DNA of 7,919 nt from Thermogutta sp. (lineage in GTDB: Bacteria; Planctomycetota; Planctomycetia; Pirellulales; Thermoguttaceae): contig JAAZNR010000650.1 of assembly GCA_012798155.1 (NCBI GenBank), positions 1-7,919 of the forward strand. The letters are read 5' to 3'. Positions 5,105-7,919 of this stretch are shown piece after piece; positions within the stretch are counted from its first letter, which is position 1, and every line of letters starts with the position of its first letter. The translations under genes were made by a program, and so were the position numbers. The notes beneath the pieces were generated by a model, which worked only from the letters and a program-made list of their open reading frames with translations, made no database searches and was not told where the DNA came from.

Positions 5105-6253
5105 ATGACCGGAACCCCAACAACCTTGTTGTACGAAACGAGCATTACCCGTACGTGGAGCGGATCGGCCGCGGCGGGTAGTTCGGCGCGATTGGCGACC
5201 GCCTATCGATCCCTGCTGGACGGCGGGAGCCGGGTGAACTGGACCGAGCACCTGCGGCTGATTCGTCTCTTGGGGTCCGGCGGTCAGGGCGTGGTCTATT
5301 TGAGCGAGCGTCGCGGTTGCGACCAATTCACGCTGCCGGTGGCCCTGAAGATCTTCTCGCCCGAACCCTTTGCCGACGACGCCGCCTACGAGGAGTCCAT
5401 GGCGCGGATCGCGCAGGTCTCCGCCCGCGTCGCCACCATCGCCCACGACAACCTGCTCGACGTGCACAACTGGTTCGAGCGGGAGCGCATCCGCATCATG
5501 GAGATGGAGTGGGTGGACGGCTACGATCTGGGCCGGCTGCTCACCAACCGCATCTATGAATTGTTGCAGCAGCGGGTTTCTCCGCGGCGCTGGGAGTACC
5601 TGAACACGGTGGTCGTGACGGCGGGGATTCGGCAACCTCGGCTCAAGCCGGGCGTGGCGGTGGCCGTGGTCCGCGACTGCCTGGCGGCCTTGGCGGCGCT
5701 CCATCGCGGCGGCGTGGTCCACGGCGACGTCAAGCCCTCCAACATCATGCTCAAGCGGACCGGCAACGCCAAGATGGTGGACATCGGGTCGGCCCTATTG
5801 ATGAACGATCCGCCCCCGCGGCGGACCATCACGCCGCTCTATGCGGCCCCGGAAGTGCTGGAAAGCAACGGCGAAATCGTCTCCCCCCGCTCCGATCTGG
5901 CGAGCCTGGGCTACGTGCTGGTGGAGATGCTCTGCGGGCAGAACCCGTTCCACGAGCACCGCGACGGCCGGGCCTTGCTGGAGGCCAAACTCTTCCTGCC
6001 GCAAAAGCTCCCTTCGGTCCTGCCCCCGGAGTACATCAAAAGCGACACGCTGATGAACTTCATTCGGCGTCTCATCGCGCCGGATCCCAACAAGCGTTTC
6101 GAGTCGGCCGAGGAAGCCGATCTCAGTCCCGCCGGCGCCGCCGCTTTCTTGCGGCAGTTGGTGAAGGGCGATTTGGCCTCGGAATACGCCACGGAAATCC
6201 GCCTCTGGCTGGCGGACCTGTACGGCCTCGAGCATCAATCGCCGTCCGATTGA
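5105..6253 (+). CDS. Serine/threonine protein kinase (Hanks type), soluble
   Basis: A 382-residue kinase that would transfer phosphate from ATP to Ser/Thr of unknown partner proteins. In order: an N-terminal stretch of about 50 residues, glycine loop GSGGQG (57-62), VALK with Lys82, HGDVKPSN (206-213) in place of the usual HRDxKxxN, metal-binding DIG (226-228) in place of DFG, AAPE (247-250), SDLASLG (263-269) and the closing Arg331. The catalytic Asp208, Lys210, Asn213 and Asp226 are all kept, so activity is plausible; a clear helix-C Glu is not obvious. About 30 extra residues (roughly 155-185) sit before the catalytic loop. No membrane segment or sensor domain follows, unlike many PknB-type kinases. 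The frame is open from 4883, but I chose ATG 5105 because AAGAGG (5091-5096) lies eight bases upstream and the earlier sequence is Arg-rich and unstructured. It is divergent from the phosphofructokinase and 107 bases before the hydrogenase endopeptidase. Confidence 0.9.
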   Translation: MTGTPTTLLYETSITRTWSGSAAAGSSARLATAYRSLLDGGSRVNWTEHLRLIRLLGSGGQGVVYLSERRGCDQFTLPVALKIFSPEPFADDAAYEESMARIAQVSARVATIAHDNLLDVHNWFERERIRIMEMEWVDGYDLGRLLTNRIYELLQQRVSPRRWEYLNTVVVTAGIRQPRLKPGVAVAVVRDCLAALAALHRGGVVHGDVKPSNIMLKRTGNAKMVDIGSALLMNDPPPRRTITPLYAAPEVLESNGEIVSPRSDLASLGYVLVEMLCGQNPFHEHRDGRALLEAKLFLPQKLPSVLPPEYIKSDTLMNFIRRLIAPDPNKRFESAEEADLSPAGAAAFLRQLVKGDLASEYATEIRLWLADLYGLEHQSPSD

Positions 6254-6267
6254 CCTCCGCTTCCGCG

Positions 6268-6302
6268 CTCGCCTTTGGGCTGCCCAGCCATGCCGCGGCC
6301 GA
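6268..6302 (+). repeat. Upstream copy of the endopeptidase start region
   Basis: These 35 bases match 6339-6373 at 31 positions. The match includes CTCGCCTTTGGG and ATGCCGCGGCCGA, with the ATG 22 bases into each copy. The ATG here (6290) is out of frame with the real gene (offset 71), and reading on from it soon gives a non-homologous peptide, so it is not an alternative start. It looks like a duplicated leader plus first codons. Confidence 0.6.
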
Positions 6303-6338
6303 TCCAATGGCAAAATAGGATTCTCTTTGCTCTTCAGT

Positions 6339-6373
6339 CTCGCCTTTGGGGTGCCTTGCGATGCCGCGGCCGA
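6339..6373 (+). repeat. Downstream copy of the duplicated start region, in use
   Basis: The second copy of the pair, 71 bases after the first. It overlaps the true start of the hydrogenase endopeptidase at 6361 and supplies its first four codons. Confidence 0.6.
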
Positions 6374-6852
6374 CCACCTTGGTGTTGGGTTTGGGGAACC
6401 CCATCGTCACCGACGACAGCGTCGGCCTCCGCGTGGCGGCCCTGCTGAAGTCCGAGTTGGCCGGCCTTCCGGACGTGGCCGTCGAGGAAGACTGCTGGGG
6501 CGGCCTGCGGCTGATGGAGCGGTTGGCGGGCTTCAGTCGCGCGATTGTCATCGACGCCGTCCAGAGCGGGGCCCCGCCCGGCACCATCCATCGCCTTACC
6601 CCCCACGACTTGCCCACCCAGCACAGCGCCTCGGCGCACGACGTGAACCTGCCGACGGCCTTGGCCTTCGGGCGGAAAATGGGGCTGGTCCTGCCGCCCG
6701 ATGACCGCCTTGTGCTTGTCGCCGTGGAAGCCGCCGATATACTGACGTTTGGGGAAGCGTGTACCCCGGAGGTGGAGGCGGCCATCCCGCACGCGGTGCA
6801 AACGGTGCGGCAAGTGCTGGCGGAGTGGGACTGCCTGTCTCCGGCCGATTGA
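6361..6852 (+). CDS. [NiFe]-hydrogenase maturation endopeptidase (HyaD/HybD/HycI family)
   Basis: A 163-residue cytoplasmic protease that, in this family, clips the C-terminal extension of the hydrogenase large subunit once nickel is in place. The sequence shows the N-terminal strand and LGLGNPIVTDDSVG (9-22), IDAV (64-67) and SAHDVNLP (91-98). Asp19, Asp65 and His93 line up with the nickel-sensing Glu16, Asp62 and His93 of E. coli HybD, so all three ligands are kept. Length is normal for the family. I chose ATG 6361 (MPRPTT) over 6346 because the conserved strand starts soon after; the upstream GGGG (about 6348-6351) is only a weak ribosome site. The start region is duplicated 71 bases upstream. 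Neighbours are a CNB-fold protein and hypA on the same strand, which supports the hydrogenase role. The target large subunit is not in the window. Confidence 0.9.
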   Translation: MPRPTTLVLGLGNPIVTDDSVGLRVAALLKSELAGLPDVAVEEDCWGGLRLMERLAGFSRAIVIDAVQSGAPPGTIHRLTPHDLPTQHSASAHDVNLPTALAFGRKMGLVLPPDDRLVLVAVEAADILTFGEACTPEVEAAIPHAVQTVRQVLAEWDCLSPAD

Positions 6853-6860
6853 ACGCCGGC

Positions 6861-6900
6861 GGCCGGCGGTGCGGCCGGGTGCTTCTCTCGCCCGCCGGCC
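6861..6900 (+). terminator. GC-rich hairpin just after the endopeptidase stop
   Basis: GGCCGGCGG (6861-6869) and CCGCCGGCC (6892-6900) form a perfect 9-bp stem with a 22-base loop, starting 8 bases past the stop codon. No T-run follows. It has the same stem length and distance from the stop as the hairpin after the phosphofructokinase. It may mark a transcript 3' end or a stabilising structure. Confidence 0.4.
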
Positions 6901-6940
6901 CAAACCGGCAGTTGCGGCAGGGACGAACGGAGAAATCCGC

Positions 6941-6981
6941 GGGTCGCCGCCGGGGCATGCGTCCTGACGGCATGCCGACCC
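6941..6981 (+). other. Bulged hairpin in the leader of the CNB-fold gene
   Basis: GGGTC (6941-6945) pairs with GACCC (6977-6981) and GGCATGC (6954-6960) with GCATGCC (6970-6976). This gives a 12-bp stem with an 8-base bulge on the left side and a 9-base loop (GTCCTGACG). It lies in the 260-base gap between the endopeptidase and the CNB-fold gene, which holds no gene. It could be a leader structure or a protein-binding dyad. Confidence 0.4.
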
Positions 6982-7112
6982 ATCGGCGGCCGTTCTCGCC
7001 GCCTCGATATCGGGTACCGCGGGCAAACGAGCGGATGACCTGAAATGCCTCGGGCGAACGTTCACCGGGCGGGTCAGAATGGGACTTGGGATCAGACGAA
7101 AGGAAACATGCC

Positions 7113-7556
7113 ATGGTATCGCCTGAGTTGTTGCGACGATTTCCGTATTTCGCCAAAGTCAGCGAAGAGTCGTTGAAACAGATAGCCATGATCGCGAATG
7201 AGAAGTCCTATCCGGCCGAGCAAGTCCTCTTCCGCGAAGGCGACCCCGCCGACACCCTCAACATCATCTTGGAAGGCGAGGTCCTGATTCAGTACCTGCT
7301 GGGGAGCGGCGAAATGCGGACCGTGGACACGCTGGTGCCGGGCGATATCCTGATCTGGTCCGCCCTCGTGGAACCGTACAAGACCAGCGCCTACGGCACG
7401 ACCTCCAAGCCCACCAAGGTGATCAGCATCAAGGCCAAGGAATTGCGCGAGATTTGCGAGAAAGACCCCTTGGTGGGCTACCGTTTGACGCAGGAAATCG
7501 CCAAACTGTTGGCCCATCGCCTGCAAAACGCCCGCGTCCAGTTGGCCACTTTGTAG
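7113..7556 (+). CDS. Stand-alone cyclic-nucleotide-binding-fold protein
   Basis: A 147-residue soluble protein made of one CNB (Crp-like) beta-barrel: helix LLRRFPYFAKVSEESLKQI (6-24), FREGDPADTLNIILEGEV (40-57), PGDILIWSALVEPY (76-89) and a long C-terminal helix (about 107-142). It stops before any helix-turn-helix DNA-binding domain, so it is not a Crp/Fnr regulator in the usual sense. The phosphate-binding cassette is altered: the canonical Glu is Asp78 and the PRxA Arg is missing (PYKTSA, 88-93), so cNMP binding is uncertain. ATG 7113 is chosen because AAAGGA (7099-7104) lies eight bases upstream; 7086 lacks such a site. It is followed after 21 bases by hypA and preceded by the hydrogenase endopeptidase, so it probably serves hydrogenase expression or assembly. 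From memory, CNB proteins occur beside some group 3 [NiFe]-hydrogenase genes; this is not shown here. Confidence 0.85.
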   Translation: MVSPELLRRFPYFAKVSEESLKQIAMIANEKSYPAEQVLFREGDPADTLNIILEGEVLIQYLLGSGEMRTVDTLVPGDILIWSALVEPYKTSAYGTTSKPTKVISIKAKELREICEKDPLVGYRLTQEIAKLLAHRLQNARVQLATL

Positions 7557-7577
7557 GCCCCGCCACGACTTGTCGGA

Positions 7578-7919
7578 ATGCACGAAGTCGCGCTGGTCGA
7601 ACACCTTTTGGACGGCGTGGAGCGGGAATTGCCGGAGGGGCTTGCCGGCGCCCGCGTCGCCCGCGTCGTGATTCACGTCGGCGTCCTCTCGGGAGCCTAT
7701 CCCGACGCCTTGCGCTTCGCCTTCGATGTACTGGCCCCGGAACGCCTGGGCGAGGGCGTGCGGCTGGAGATCGTCGAGGTCCCGGCGGTGTGCCGCTGCC
7801 GAACGTGCGGGGCGGCATCCACGATCACCGAGCCGGTGCCGCTTTGCCCGCGGTGCGGCAGCCCCGATATCCGCATGGAGGGGGGCTCCGACTTGATCCT
7901 GCAAGAGATCGAATTGGAA
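7578..7919 (+). CDS. hypA: Hydrogenase nickel incorporation protein HypA (3' end cut by window)
   Basis: HypA hands nickel, with HypB, to the large subunit of [NiFe]-hydrogenase (and in some bacteria to urease). The 114 codons in the window begin MHEVALVEHLL; His2 of the MHE start is the family nickel ligand. The zinc site is complete: C74-R-T-C77 and C90-P-R-C93, with an extra Cys72 giving CRCRTC much like E. coli CWCETC. The last residues, LILQEIELE, match the usual C-terminus, so only a codon or so and the stop are likely missing. No strong ribosome site precedes the ATG; with a 21-base gap after the CNB-fold gene, shared transcription and perhaps translational coupling are likely. More hyp genes are expected to the right. 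Confidence 0.93.
   Translation, partial: MHEVALVEHLLDGVERELPEGLAGARVARVVIHVGVLSGAYPDALRFAFDVLAPERLGEGVRLEIVEVPAVCRCRTCGAASTITEPVPLCPRCGSPDIRMEGGSDLILQEIELE

Noticed and set aside
5071..5181. 36-codon open frame overlapping the kinase start
   Set aside because: The purine-rich stretch touches the ATG with no spacing, and the peptide has no recognisable features; chance is the simpler explanation.
6290..6292. ATG of the upstream duplicate as an alternative endopeptidase start
   Set aside because: It is 71 bases upstream and so out of frame with the conserved protein.

Overview
The window reads as GC-rich chromosomal DNA of a bacterium, most likely a planctomycete (Pirellulales-like). This rests on several indirect signs: an EF-hand calcium loop inserted in a membrane transporter, a Hanks-type protein kinase with relaxed motifs, wide intergenic spaces filled with short GC-rich hairpin repeats, and isolated or short operons. 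It is an inference from style, not from a marker gene. No rRNA, tRNA, CRISPR array, transposase or phage gene was seen.

Left part (1-4525), all genes on the minus strand. In transcription order these are a 6-phosphofructokinase with the residues of the pyrophosphate-dependent type (3323-4525), a ROK-family sugar kinase, probably glucokinase (2160-3182), and a NupG-like major facilitator transporter (121-1776). Together they suggest uptake and early glycolytic phosphorylation of sugars or nucleosides. The gaps of 140 and 383 bases, each holding hairpins, mean that one shared transcript is not assured. The first 120 bases hold a short tandem repeat and no gene.

Middle (4526-5104) is a 579-base divergent intergenic region between the phosphofructokinase and a plus-strand kinase gene. 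It holds no gene but carries three related hairpins built around the loop GCTCCGTC, plus a decayed copy of the GNRA-loop repeat that also lies at 1971-2122.

Right part (5105-7919), all genes on the plus strand. These are a soluble serine/threonine protein kinase (5105-6253), a [NiFe]-hydrogenase maturation endopeptidase (6361-6852), a stand-alone cyclic-nucleotide-binding-fold protein (7113-7556) and hypA, the hydrogenase nickel-insertion factor, which runs off the right edge (7578-7919). The last three look like a hydrogenase maturation module; hydrogenase structural genes and the other hyp genes are not in the window and are expected beyond the right edge or elsewhere. The translation-start region of the endopeptidase is duplicated 71 bases upstream.

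No clearly new multi-gene system is visible. The best leads are the EF-hand insertion in the transporter, the hairpin family with a conserved loop and changing stem, the duplicated start region, and the kinase/CNB/hydrogenase-maturation neighbourhood.
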